Source of the DNA: Amphiura filiformis
Lineage: Eukaryota > Echinodermata > Ophiuroidea > Amphilepidida > Amphiuridae
Direction: 5' to 3'
DNA: 64,000 nucleotides
Assembly: GCF_039555335.1 (NCBI RefSeq)
Contig: NC_092644.1
Span: 45,519,928 to 45,583,927 of the forward strand
Shown here: piece by piece, positions 1 through 9,695 of the stretch
Layout of the letters: the number at the start of each line of letters is the position of its first letter
How positions within the stretch are numbered: position 1 is the stretch's first letter
Position numbers and translations under genes: made by a program
The notes under the pieces: model-generated
Database searches by the model: none
What the model saw: only the letters and a program-made list of their open reading frames with translations
Told to the model about the DNA's origin: nothing

Positions 1-1
1 T

Positions 2-217
2 ACATATTCTTATGGTATAGAACTACGCGACACAGGAGAATATGGCTTTGTTATTCCAGCAAGCAACATCCAACCGAGTGGGGAAGAGATGGTCGCTGGG
101 ATGAAAGTATTAGGACACCATATTCTGAACTCAGGCAGTAGAAGTTATAATAACAGTTTAAATGTTTGGCAACTAGTGGTCACAATGTTGGTTTCTTTAG
201 TCATGGATTGGTTTTAA
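2..217 (+). CDS. Carboxypeptidase (M14A) last exon, unit 1, cut by window edge
   Basis: Open frame from base 2 to the TAA at 215-217. It encodes the C-terminal end of an M14 zinc carboxypeptidase. The motif GIELRDTGEYGFVIPAS contains the catalytic glutamate (equivalent to bovine CPA Glu270) in the family signature ELRDTGxYGF, and is followed by the usual last helix (EEMVAGMKVLGHHIL). After the helix comes a small-residue stretch (NSGSRSYNNS) and then a hydrophobic tail ending LVSLVMDWF. Such a tail is not part of soluble pancreatic CPA/CPB and resembles a GPI-attachment signal, as in vertebrate CPO (inference). The exon start lies left of the window; sister copies show an acceptor about 60 bases further 5'. 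The rest of this gene copy is out of view, so it may be live or dead. Confidence 0.8.
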   Translation, partial: TYSYGIELRDTGEYGFVIPASNIQPSGEEMVAGMKVLGHHILNSGSRSYNNSLNVWQLVVTMLVSLVMDWF

Positions 218-879
218 CAAGATCTTGATAAGTGGTGCTAAGCAATTTGCATATTTCGAGGAGAAATCATTTGAGTTAGGAAGTACCGATGCTTTTGAAT
301 GAATCGAGTCTAAATACCTACAATGGTGATACATTACAGTTCCTAAAAAAGGCTCTAAAAATCATGCCAACTTTGAAAGCTTCTTGGTTTTTTCAAGTTC
401 AATTATACAGAATTTGATGATTTTGTTTAACAACAGATATCCTAACGTTTGTTGTGGAGTTTCGTTTTCTTCGATTTATTAATAACTTTCCATGGTAACT
501 TTCTGTGATAGTAAGAAATAAACTGAAACATTTCAGTGGTATAAACTTGCAAAGTTGGCACCTCTTTGGATATGGAAAAAAAATAAGCACTTTTGGAAGT
601 TAAAGAAGAAAAAACATTTTGTCCATTAATAAACATACCAAGTCATGAAAAGTAAGCATCGCTTGTTTAAGGAATAGAGAAAATTACACTTGTAAGATTT
701 GGCAAAGAAAACAACTCCTATACAAAGGTACCGAGCCTACCTATGTTGGCCACATTATCACTTGTATTTGTTTGTTTTCTTAAATGGCAATATATTACAA
801 CATTAGCGTATTTGCAAAGGTCTCGATATAGATTATTTCAAGTTAAGCAGCATTTTTTGATTGTCAAAATAGTGAGTGT
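218..879. other. 3' flank of the carboxypeptidase exon
   Basis: No gene seen. The stretch is nearly identical to 10843-11755 of the second unit apart from one small transposon there, and its first 300 bases recur after 36557. The open frame at 743-1009 looks like a shadow of the retroelement 3' region that starts just to its right. Confidence 0.5.
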
Positions 880-1266
880 TAATTCTCAGTCGTTAAAAAG
901 TTTTGATTTAAATCTTTTACTGGAACTTACTTTTACTACTTGCTTCGTTGCGTCTGATACTATTAGACTTCGTCAGGCAATGACCCAATTAGATGGGCTG
1001 ATCATGTGACTCTTGAAGACAAATAGGGATCCTCGATCTTGATGACCCGGTCCCATATACGTGAGATAAGTTGCGTCTCAGTCCCTTTTTTGTGAAGTGA
1101 CGGCTGCTCTACTCTCTTCCAGATGGCTTCCTTGATGCCTCTCCTATGCCACTGCTCCTCCTTATCAAGAATCACTGCGTCCTCGGTATCAATATTATGA
1201 CATGTGTCTTTAAGGTGGAGGTACGTTTGAGCCTTGTTTGAACGTCCAATCCCAGCCACGAAAACA
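880..1266 (-). mobile_element. Penelope-like retroelement 3' fragment
   Basis: On the - strand the frame reads LHLKDTCHNIDTEDAVILDK, then EEQWHRRGIKEAIWKRVEQP and SLHKK. This matches the end of the GIY-YIG endonuclease region of Penelope-like elements (pattern H-x2-TGH, then E-x-W-x-R-x-IKEAI). After the stop comes a 3' region containing TGACGAAGTC, as is common in these elements. It directly abuts a truncated receptor pseudogene and is shared with the second unit, so it was in place before the units duplicated. The left boundary is approximate. Confidence 0.6.
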
Positions 1267-1825
1267 TGCCCAGTCTGAAGCACTTCCCCTATTATGACCA
1301 TATCATGGTCGTAACCCAGTCTTTGATAATACTTTGAAAGTTATTAAATTCTATGTAATCTGACCAAACAACTAGGGCAAACAACGCAAATTGAACCAAT
1401 TGTACCCTCTTTCGAAAACGAGAACACACAGTATATCACTAACTTAAAAGCGTTAGCGATAATAATCTTCAATGTGCGACGTTTACCAACAAGCGCCCTG
1501 TGTTTCAATGGGATGCAAATTCTGTAGTAAGAGTTGCCAATAAACCAGTAGACTCAAAGTACATTATAAGAGTTAATTATTATTATGAAGACGAGCAACC
1601 ATCGAGCCGAATGACCCATGCTATAATATACGAACTAGATAAGAAATGAAAGTCCAAAAATACGGGTAAATTGATGTCAAGATTTAAGTGATATTGGCAA
1701 TATTTGTAATTGTTCGAAGCCGTTAAATTTTTTGAAACTACAAACAAGAAGGTAGTGTTAAAGAATACGCAAAAGAGTGAAATTAAAGTCAATATCACAA
1801 AGTAAACAAGATTCTAAAGTTATTC
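1250..1825 (-). pseudogene. Truncated rhodopsin-class GPCR pseudogene, unit 1
   Basis: On the - strand this is clearly homologous at DNA level to the part of the intact receptor at 2140-3252 that encodes TM1 to TM5. Shared blocks include AATCTTCAATGTGCGACG and CAGTCTGAAGCACTT. Several indels and stops (for example the degraded TM2-TM3 part around 1600-1700) make it non-coding. TM6-TM7 are missing and are replaced by the Penelope-like fragment. The second unit carries the same dead copy, so it was already dead before that duplication. The third unit lacks it. Confidence 0.8.
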
Positions 1826-2139
1826 AAATAATTTTTAGCCAAATATTTTTGTCGACATTATACGTTACCGAACCGATACTGATTACAATATCACAAGTTC
1901 GCCTAGTTTGGATATCAACTTATGTTCAATACCACAATATCATAGTCTTTACTAATATATTATACATAATATACGAGCTAATATCAAATAAGATCATCAT
2001 ATTCTGGGTTAAAATGTGCGTGCTTCTTCGGCTTAAATACATGAACCATTGATTCTACAAGCATGAAAATGTTCATCGAGAGAGTTGATGATATATTCAA
2101 TGTTTATATTGATTCAAGCATATTATAATTCGAGCTAGC
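1826..2139. other. Spacer between receptor pseudogene and receptor
   Basis: AT-rich unit sequence shared with 12690-12990. Part of it (about 1890-1920 and 2010-2139) is also shared with 37000-37283 and 38430-38477. It includes the 3' flank of the receptor gene. No ORF of interest. Confidence 0.4.
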
Positions 2140-3252
2140 TTATTGTCGCGTTGACATGGTTGGGGTACAAGTATGTCCGGTTGACCCAGTCACTGTCTTT
2201 TTACACCCAAATGCCTCCTTAAATGCCACATAATAAAACGAACTGCTAAGGTTGTACAGGATCGGATTGATTGACGAATTCAAATACAATAACCCCCTAC
2301 TGATGATGACAACAAGGCCAAGGGCTTCATCTGAATTGAAGATTCCAAAACCAATAGTTAGCTTCATAATGATATGAACAGCAACAAATCGGTAAATAAC
2401 CTGGCATCCAAAGAAGACGTTACCATTTAGGATCAACAAACGCGCAACCTGGTTGCGTACTTGAGTGGCCTGCTCTTGCATCTGACTATTTTTATCATCG
2501 GTGATCTGTTCCGCTTTCCGTTTGTTCAGTGTGTAGATTATTACCACATACATATATCCATTCCAAATCATAGCAACGAAGAAAGGTGCAGTCTGAAGCA
2601 CTTCACCCATTATGACCACACCAGGATGGATCGTAACGCAGTCTTTGATAATGCTGGGAAAGTTATTGAATTCTTCGTCATCTGGCCAAACAACGCAACT
2701 TGAACCAACTCGACCATCTTTCAGCGAGACAAGAACACCCAGTATGATACTAACGAAAGTGTTAGCGATAATAATCTTCAATGTGCGACGCTTCCCGGCA
2801 ATCGCTCTGTGTTTCAATGGGATGCAAATTGCGTAGTACCGTTCAAGAGTTACCAATGTGTATAAACCCATCGACGCAAAGTACATTGTGAGAGTTATTA
2901 TAAAGACAAGCAAACAGCCAGCTGAGTGATCCCATGCTATATCATTTCGAACTGGAGATGAAAAGAAAGTCCACAAATACGGGCCAATTGATGTCAAGAT
3001 GAAAGTGATATCGGCAAGAGCCACACAGACGAGGTAATAATTTGTTATTGTCCGAAGCCGTTTGATTTTTGCAACTACAAACAAGAAGGCAGCGTTACAG
3101 GACACACCGAAGAGTAAAATTATCGGCAATATCACAGAATAAATAAGAGTTTCTGAATCTGAATAGAGCAAAATTGCAGCGTCAGACGCATTGGCCAGAT
3201 ACAGCGTATTCGAGTCACTACACAATGCATTCTCAGCCATGTTTGATGTCAT
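2140..3252 (-). CDS. Rhodopsin-class GPCR, copy 1 (intronless)
   Basis: 370 residues in one exon. It is a seven-helix plasma-membrane receptor of the rhodopsin class; the general look (TITNYYL in TM2, an ERY motif) is that of peptide receptors, but I cannot name a ligand. Visible features: N21-A-S glycosylation sequon; TM1 about 37-61; TM2 with the LxxxD-type ALAD (D81); TM3 starting at C113 and ending in ERY (137-139); ECL2 cysteine C186 to pair with C113; TM5 with P223; TM6 about 269-296; TM7 with NPILY (329-333); C350 as a possible palmitoyl site. TM6 reads FFGCQVIYRF, so the usual CWxP pair of Trp and Pro is absent. The start ATG is shared by all three intact copies. It differs from copy 2 at five residues (211, 249, 253, 300, 342). 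The clustered single-exon layout recalls the lineage-specific receptor expansions reported in sea urchins (inference). Confidence 0.9.
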   Translation of the reverse strand: MTSNMAENALCSDSNTLYLANASDAAILLYSDSETLIYSVILPIILLFGVSCNAAFLFVVAKIKRLRTITNYYLVCVALADITFILTSIGPYLWTFFSSPVRNDIAWDHSAGCLLVFIITLTMYFASMGLYTLVTLERYYAICIPLKHRAIAGKRRTLKIIIANTFVSIILGVLVSLKDGRVGSSCVVWPDDEEFNNFPSIIKDCVTIHPGVVIMGEVLQTAPFFVAMIWNGYMYVVIIYTLNKRKAEQITDDKNSQMQEQATQVRNQVARLLILNGNVFFGCQVIYRFVAVHIIMKLTIGFGIFNSDEALGLVVIISRGLLYLNSSINPILYNLSSSFYYVAFKEAFGCKKTVTGSTGHTCTPTMSTRQ

Positions 3253-3873
3253 TTTGATAAAAAATCTGATTCACAATCTTGAGTAGCACTATTGAGAAAT
3301 TCAGTGACGCTCTTTTGAGCTTTAGTTTCTCTTGAGTGAGTTTGCGCAGTTGCCTGGAAATTATATTATAAGGCTAAAAATTATGCGATGTCTCAAAGCC
3401 CATGGCAGTAAGGAATGAGGTTTTTTAAAGATTTTTTTAAAAGATTTTTTTAAACTCAAAATTTAAATTAAGATGTCATTTTCGAATGTTCAAAAGTACC
3501 AAAAATTGTGGTTGATTTAGTACAAATATCAATGTTTTATACCTAATCAAATGCGAGCATCGGAAAAAGGAACTTCTTTCCCAATTTTTTCACAGAATTT
3601 CATGATTTTACGGTGAAATACTAAAAGAACTAAAACGAAAAAAGAACAAAAGGAAATAAAACATTAATTTGCTGTTTCAGCTGACATGGATGCGCTAAGA
3701 AAATCGAAAGCGTGCGGAGGCTTTAAGACATAGCAATTTTTTAGCCTAAGCAATTTTGTAGAGAAATGACTCGCCCCGTGCCCCGTGCCCCGTGCCCCAT
3801 GACGCTACGCCACTGCCTTTATAGACGAGTCCATATACGTTAGAGCTAGACACAATGTTTTTTGTTGTAAGTA
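3253..3873. other. 5' flank of receptor copy 1
   Basis: The first 110 bases are conserved with the other two receptor copies and would hold the 5' UTR or promoter. Then comes unassigned AT-rich DNA. At 3776-3800 there is a short tandem run of CCCCGTG, followed by ATGACGCTACGCCACTG, which looks like one end of a hAT miniature element. No gene. Confidence 0.4.
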
Positions 3874-4794
3874 CAAGGTGTCCCATAAAAAGGTTACATG
3901 TAGAAAATGAACCGCATTTTGTGATGGTACAACAAATCAATGTCATTTTTTTCCAGATATTATTTATTGATCCTTCTTGTAACTGTTTGCTAAGTTTCAA
4001 TTCCGTATCTTAAAAGCAACATAACTTATGGGCGCAAGATGACAGGGGTGTTAAGAGTGGCTAACCATCAAAATATCGCACAATGAAAGTTGAACACATG
4101 TTCACTATTAGTTTCCAGATTTTTTCTTTATTACCTTTTATGTTTCTCTTATTTTTCATTGTTGATAAAATAGATAAAGATAAAGATAAAATAAAATATT
4201 GTACACTGAAAATAAATCAGTTTTAGAACTTCTTGACTCTTGCCTTGGTGGTTACAAATAAAGGAAGGTGTCATTAGAGAAGAACACGTTTTACGCTGTA
4301 TCTCATGTCATCAGCATAGTGAAATGAATAACAATCTTTTGCATTTAGGACTTGTTTGGATTTTGTTGACTTAAAACCGCTGCTGTTTGTTTTTACATTT
4401 CTGACTGAAGTCTTGAAATAAAACTGAACAAGTTTTATTCTTTACTTAGCAGAATAAAATACTGCATTTGCCATGCTATGGCTGGGCCTACTCAAGTGCC
4501 CCGCGAAATGCACGGGTCGGTGGCTGTGACGGTGGTATAATGAACCTCTTGTTGCATTATGTCAAGTAAAGAGCTTGCCCAGGAATGCGTGGAATGCGGA
4601 TTTTATTCCGCATTCCACGCATTCCTGGGCAATTCCTGGGCGTACTTAAAAGTACGTAGGCTATGAACTTGACATTATCAGGGGTAATAGTAGAGGGTAC
4701 ATAGATTATGTCATGAAAAGGATATTTATAATTGTTAACATTAACTTAGATTGTTTTCAAAAATCTACATGTAACCTTTTTTTGGGACACCCGG
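3874..4794 (+). mobile_element. Mariner-type non-autonomous element, TA flanked (copy 1)
   Basis: 921 bp between TA dinucleotides (3872-3873 and 4795-4796). The ends are inverted repeats: AAGGTGTCCCATAAAAAGG at the left and the complement of CGGGTGTCCCAAAAAAAGG at the right, each followed by TTACATGTAGA. The TA target and GGTGTCCC ends fit Tc1/mariner. No transposase frame is visible. The empty site is seen in unit 2 at about 16268-16279 (GTAAGTATTTCTGAAAG). A copy in opposite orientation lies at 16913-17788. A near-perfect internal inverted repeat (ATTCCACGCATTCCTGGGC type) sits at 4576-4640. Confidence 0.8.
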
Positions 4795-5212
4795 TATTTC
4801 TGAAAGCCTTTAATGCATCCGCAACAACATATTTAAAAGGAGAAAAATGGAAATCGAGGAAAAGGTTTGCGTATTTGAAACAAATTTCGAGGGCAACATT
4901 AAAAGCATAAGAAACTAATGTTTCATTCTTGTGTCTCAGCTTAATGAACTTGGCATTGTGGTCGATTAATCAATTACGTGATTTGTATTATTTTCACAAT
5001 GCCTCTCATTCTGTTGTATCAAACGTAAAATTGTCTTGTAGTAACCTTAAAGATATAAAGAAAGGTCTTTCGAAAGGCGTGAGTTGATTTTTCATCTAAT
5101 TTCATTCGTCAATAACCTTGAACATGTTTAAAAGTTCTAAATATGATTAGTTTTCTAAAAGAATTGTATTGGTAACTAGTAACTGCGCAGAAATAGGTTC
5201 TTATGAGATTAA
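4795..5212. other. Unit spacer shared by three units
   Basis: No gene. Homologous stretches lie at 16269-16735 and 40030-40330. The shared text includes CAATTACGTGATTTGTATTA and AACACGGCTAGCATGGTTAG (the latter lost here). Likely intronic or intergenic sequence of the repeated unit. Confidence 0.5.
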
Positions 5213-5671
5213 AGCCATATTATAACATTTGCTGAGGAAGACGCCCTCACTGAATTTTTAAAATTCCTTTTTTTACACTATTAAATTGTACTTTATTAAA
5301 CCAATATACCCTGCAAAAATCAAGACTCTAAGTGTTGTAGTTTTGTCAAAATCCGTGATTTTGAATTAAAGGCTGATTCAGCGCTTTATTATTACGATGG
5401 AATTATTAGTCGAACGCATACACGATGTTCATAACACACAATACGTCACGGCGTGCGGGACGGTGATATACACAACAAAGGGTCGTACCACAACATGACC
5501 GAAGGAGTGATACGTATTGGCGACATGTGCGCTGGTAGTAAATTCCAATTTTCTTTGCTTTGCCGTAGTTGTTCGGCTCAAAAATAAAAGGGATATATCT
5601 GACAGTAAAGGCTAACATTTTATGGCAAAGAAATGCTAATCTATTTTGTTTGAAAATGTTATACTATTGCT
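5213..5671. mobile_element. TTAA-flanked miniature transposon
   Basis: 459 bp flanked by TTAA (5209-5212 and 5672-5675). Terminal inverted repeats are AGCCATATTATAACATTT at the left and the complement of AGCAATAGTATAACATTT at the right. Unit 2 shows the empty site at about 16720-16735 (GAGATTAATGTTAAAAG), which proves insertion with TTAA duplication as made by piggyBac or Kolobok-type transposases. A second copy, split and partly duplicated, spans 31111-34913. No coding capacity. Confidence 0.85.
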
Positions 5672-5760
5672 TTAATGTTAAAAAGTCATTTAGGTATACA
5701 TACAAATGAATACCGACCCAAATTTCCAAAAAGTTATAAAAAAACCATTTTTTTAAAATT

Positions 5761-5860
5761 ACACAGCCGTGACGTTAGTCACGGCTGTGTCTTTTTTCTT
5801 ACAGGTTCTTACACAGCCGTGACGTTAGTCACGGCTGTGTCTTTTTTCTTACAGGTTCTT
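5761..5860. repeat. Tandem 50-bp unit with a 30-bp palindrome
   Basis: Two consecutive copies of a 50-base unit, each opening with the 30-base palindrome made of ACACAGCCGTGACGT and its near complement AGTCACGGCTGTGT. A polypyrimidine run ending in a splice-acceptor-like TTCTTACAG follows. It forms the left end of the Helitron-like element. Confidence 0.85.
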
Positions 5861-5988
5861 CTTCTTCTTTCTTTCTTCTTTCTGTCAACCATTACATTTG
5901 CTCTAGCACTCACACGCTTACATCGATTTTGACCTAACTTGGTCACAATGATCATTGACCGTGCCCCTACATGTCACATGAAACTTGT

Positions 5989-8240
5989 GGGGTCAAAGGT
6001 CATGCAGAGGTCATAGGGGTCAAAAACGTGATTTCAACTAAAAATGCATCTTCTCCCATGACTTACGTATGACAGCGACGCCACTTGCACACATGAATTG
6101 TTATTACCCAGTGTCTATGTGATGTACACAGATTTGGGGTCAAAGGTCATTAAGGGGTCACTTCCGGTATAAAACGAAAAACCTTCAAAAATTTTTATTA
6201 GCTAAGTAAAACATGGGACAGTAACGGTATGTTCGCATATGATCTTCAGTCACCCAATGTATATGTGATATTTTTTTATTTGAGGTCAAATCTCATTAAG
6301 GGGTCACTTCCGGTATGAAACGAAATACCTTTAAAATGCATCTTCTTCCACAGATTATGTAGGACAGTGACGCCACTTTCACACATGCATTGTTATTACC
6401 TAGTGTCTATGGGGTGTACACAGATTTGGGGTCAAAGGTCATTAAGGGGTCACTTCCGGTATAAATCGAAATATCTTCAAAAATTTTTATTAGCTAAGAA
6501 AAACACAGGAGAATGATGGTATGTTTACACATGCATTATGTTTACCCAATGTATATATGGTATTTTTTTATTTGGGGTCAAAGGTCATTAAAGGGTCATT
6601 TCCGGTATAAAACGAAATACCTTTAAAATGCATCTTCTCCCACAAATTACGTAGGACAGTGATGCCACTTACACACATGCATTGTTATTACCCAGTGTCT
6701 ATGGGGTGTACACAGATTTGGGGTCAAAGGTCATTAAGGGGTCACTTCCGGTATAAAACGAAATAACTTCAAAAAACTTTATCAGCCAAGAAAAATATAG
6801 CACAGAGACGGTACATGCACACATGAATTGATGTTACTCAGTATATACGTGGTATTTTTTTATTTGGGGGTAAAAGGTCATTAAGGGGTCACTTCCGGTC
6901 TGAGACAAAACCTTCAAAATGCCCCTTCTGCCACAAATAACATGGCAAAGTGATGCCACGTGCGCACATATTGACATTAGCCAATGTCTATGTGGTTTTC
7001 ATATATTTTGGGGTCAAAGGTCATTAAGGGGTCACAACACGGCTGTGTTCGTGGTCTTAGACCACAGCTAAGTCTAGTTTCTTCTTCTTTCTGTCAACCA
7101 TTCCATTTGCTCTAGCACTCACATGCTTACATCGATTTTGACCTAACTTGGTCACAATGATCAATGACCATGCCCCTACATGTCACATGAAACTCGCGGG
7201 GTCAAAGGTCACGCAGGGGTCACAGGGGTTAAAAACGTGATTTCAACTAAAAATGCATCTTCTCCCACAACTTACGCAGGACAGCGACCCCACTTGCACA
7301 CATGCATTGTCATTACCCAATGTCTATGTGGTGTACACAGATTTGGGGTCAAAGGTCATTAAGGGGTCACTTCCGGTATAAAACGAAAAACCTTCAAAAA
7401 TGTGTATTAGCTAAGTAAAACAAATCACAGTAACGGTTTGTTCACATATGATCAGCAGTCACACAATGTATATGTGGTATTTTTTTATTTGGGGTCAAAG
7501 CTCATTAAGGGGTCACTTCCGGTATAAAAAGAAATACCTTTAAAATGCATCTTCTTTCACAAATTATGTGGGACAGAGACGCCACTTGCACACATGCATT
7601 GCTATTACCCAGTGTCTATGGGGTGTACACATATTCGGGGTCAAAGGTCATTAAGGGGTCACTTCCGGTATAAAACGAAATACCTTCAAAAATTTTATTA
7701 GCTAAGTAAAACATGGGACAGTAACGGTATGCTCACACATGATCTGCAGTCACCCAATGTATATGTGGTATTTTTGTATTTGGGGTCAAATCTCATTAAG
7801 GGGTCACTTCCGGTATAAAACGAAATACCTTTAAAATGCATCTTCTTCCACAGATTCTGTAGGACAGAGACGCCACTTGCACACATGCATTGTTATTACC
7901 CAGTGTCTATAGGGTGTACACAGATTTGGGGTCAAAGGTCATTAAGGGGTCACTTCCGGAATAAAACGAAATACCTTTAAAATGCTTCTTCTTCCACAAA
8001 TTACGTAGGACAGTGACGCCACTTGCACGCATGCATTGTTATAACACAGTGTCTATATAGTGTACACACATTTCTGGTCAAAGGTCAGTAAGGGGTCACT
8101 TCCGGTATAAAACGATATACCTTCAAAATAGCCCCCTTCTGCCACAAAAAGCATAGCAAAGTGATGCCACGTGGACACGTGCATTGACATTAGCCAATGT
8201 CTATCGGGTTTTCATATATTTTGGGGTCAAAGGTGATTAA
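5989..8240 (+). repeat. Sixteen-unit, 146-bp tandem array with DR1-like sites
   Basis: Units begin with the motif GGGGTCAAAGGTCA or a variant at 5989, 6136, 6282, 6428, 6574, 6720, 6867, 7010, then 7198, 7345, 7491, 7637, 7782, 7928, 8074 and 8223. Steps are 143-149 bases, mostly 146. Successive units alternate between two subtypes: one with CAGTGTCTATGTGATGTACA, the other with CCAATGTATATGTGGTATTT. The higher-order repeat is therefore about 292 bp. A second conserved block (TTAAGGGGTCACTTCCGG) follows each motif. Confidence 0.9.
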
Positions 8241-8290
8241 GGGGTCACAACACGGCTGTGTTCGTGGTCTTAGACCACAGCTAAGTCTAG

Positions 8291-8858
8291 TTATATTTGC
8301 TTTTGTTCATACTTAACAAAATGCTTTTATTGAAATGCAATTTAAAACATATAATATAGCCTTAATGTGAGATCTACATTGTAAATAATGAATTACTATG
8401 GGAATGTACATGTATGTACATGTATTATAAAAAAACCACTTCGACCGACCAACAAGTCTCTCTGTCAATAGAGCACGATGTTCTTTTTAGTTGTCCTATT
8501 TAGATCTTAGATGTTCTATATTTGTTTGTTCATATAGTGGAGACACGCTTGGGTCCTGATGGGACCAGGCTCAAACAAAATGCTCAAGCCAGGCTAAAAA
8601 GCCTATATAAGCATACTGACCTGTATGGAAAGAGAAGTGAGAAACAGATTTGAAGACAAAGAACAAGGAAAAGAAGGTCACTCCCAACAATCAAGTTAAG
8701 GGTAACGCAGTACATCAAAATTTGTTGGTACATTGAATATATAAACGGGAAAAGGACATCATAAAAAAAAAAACCCAGACAAGATTGTTGTCGGTTCTAA
8801 AAAACATATAAAAACATCGGACCAGAGGGAACAAGATTTTAAAACTATATAAAAGTAC
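8291..8858 (+). other. Carboxypeptidase-unit sequence upstream of the central exon
   Basis: Shared with 17790-18235 and partly with 42570-43200 of the next unit (for example GTGAGATCTACATTGTAAAT and AGACAAGATTGTTGTCGGTT). It includes a stretch (8540-8700) related to the segments at 9440-9600 and 21221-21454. No intact ORF. Probably intron of the carboxypeptidase gene. Confidence 0.4.
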
Positions 8859-9062
8859 ATGTATGTCACTAAATATGCTAGCCTAAATTTAAATCCAGCT
8901 TATGGTGCTTACCTTTCAGAGTTTGGAGGCAAAGATCCATGTGCCACCACGCCTTGGTAGTCGAGTAAAAGTTTATCTTGATATACATTGCTACAGCCAA
9001 GCCACTGTTTTTAACTTGGGGCATAGAAGCTGTAATGATGAGGAATATTTGCATGAAACTGT
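8859..9062 (+). pseudogene. Carboxypeptidase central exon with 68-bp deletion
   Basis: This is the sister of the exon at 18236-18516 but lacks 68 bases, between two GCCTTG repeats that lie at 18328 and 18396 in the sister. The loss removes the PFSEPE-like substrate region and shifts the frame, and a further one-base gain follows (AACTTGGGGCATAG). The zinc-ligand motif YLDIHCYSQ survives only as DNA. This copy cannot encode a working enzyme. Confidence 0.8.
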
Positions 9063-9092
9063 TGATAAACTATTTGTTTCACTCATTGTTAT

Positions 9093-9215
9093 CAGTGGCG
9101 CGCGGTAGCATCATAGGGACACGATTTGAAAATTTAGAAAATCCCATTGGAAAACAGCTTGTGCCCTCCCCATCAGGCCCGGAGCGCCCCCAGGACGACT
9201 TACGCTACGCCACCG
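9093..9215. mobile_element. hAT miniature element, first copy
   Basis: Ends CAGTGGCG...CGCCACCG. The flank ATTGTTAT (9085-9092) is matched imperfectly by ATTGTATC on the right, consistent with an 8-bp hAT target duplication. Related copies lie at 9696-9842, 20883-20998 and the split 21490-21503 + 30588-30738. Confidence 0.65.
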
Positions 9216-9439
9216 ATTGTATCTGTAATATATTTTTATGGAGAGGAGGTACACTATTGCTACATTGAGCAAATACAACGTTTTTGCCGTGTATTGGCTT
9301 TTATTATTGAGATTTGTCAAATATTAGATTCATATCTTATAGAAATATGGGATAAAATAAAAAACAAACAAACAAACTAACAAAAAACTAGGTGAAACCG
9401 ATGGCATTATTGATGTTTTTGTTTGTTTGTGTAGTCCGG
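9216..9439. other. Unit sequence repeated four times, no gene
   Basis: Shared with 9843-10110, 20999-21220 and 30739-30990 (for example TTTGCCGTGTATTGGCTTTT and TATTGAGATTTGTCAAATAT). Short AAAC runs lie at 9362-9377. The open frames here change between copies and look non-coding. Confidence 0.4.
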
Positions 9440-9655
9440 CTGGATTCACAATTGGGTCCTGTTGGTATCAGTCACAAGCAAAATGCTCAAAATCCTTAAG
9501 CCAAGCTTAAAAGCTTATAAGCAAGCTAGCCTGTATGAAAAGAAAACTAGAAAGAAACATAATGAAATAAAAGACCAACAAATCAATTGCACAATTTTGC
9601 TTTTAGCCCTTGTGCCGAGAAATTCTTATTCCGTGCCCCGATACAAAAGCTGAAG
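9440..9655 (+). other. Unassigned repeated segment, partly open
   Basis: It has a 63-codon frame rich in Lys and Gln (SLKAYKQASLYEKKTRKKHN). The copy at 21221-21454 has a longer 77-codon frame (KAYKQARLYEEKTRKKQNEI). More diverged relatives at 8540-8700 and 17940-18080 are not open. I do not recognise a family. It could be a decayed exon of the unit or non-coding repeat. Confidence 0.3.
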
Positions 9656-9695
9656 AATAAACTGTTGAGAAACTATTTGTTTCACTCATTGTTAT

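Larger units (their letters stand above)
5761..8290 (+). mobile_element. Helitron/Helentron-like non-autonomous element with satellite core
   Basis: 2.53 kb present only in unit 1; units 2 and 3 show the uninterrupted AT-rich site (16760-16790, about 40440-40460). It is made of two head-to-tail blocks of about 1.21 kb, each ending with the hairpin GTGGTCTTAGACCAC, a short spacer and CTAG (7074-7077 and 8287-8290). A hairpin about 10 bases before CTAG is the classic Helitron 3' end. The left end has the palindrome ACACAGCCGTG...CACGGCTGTGT, whose arm recurs (AACACGGCTGTGTT) near both 3' ends, as in Helentron-associated elements. It does not start with TC, so the class call is tentative. No Rep/helicase frame. 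Confidence 0.5.

Noticed and set aside
743-1009. 88-codon + frame, nearly identical in units 1 and 2 (also 11619-11885)
   Set aside because: Identity only reflects the recent unit duplication, and most of it is antisense to the Penelope-like 3' region.
5761-8290. CRISPR-like look of regularly spaced repeats
   Set aside because: The genome is an intron-bearing animal genome, units are 146 bp with no unique spacers, and the region has transposon ends.
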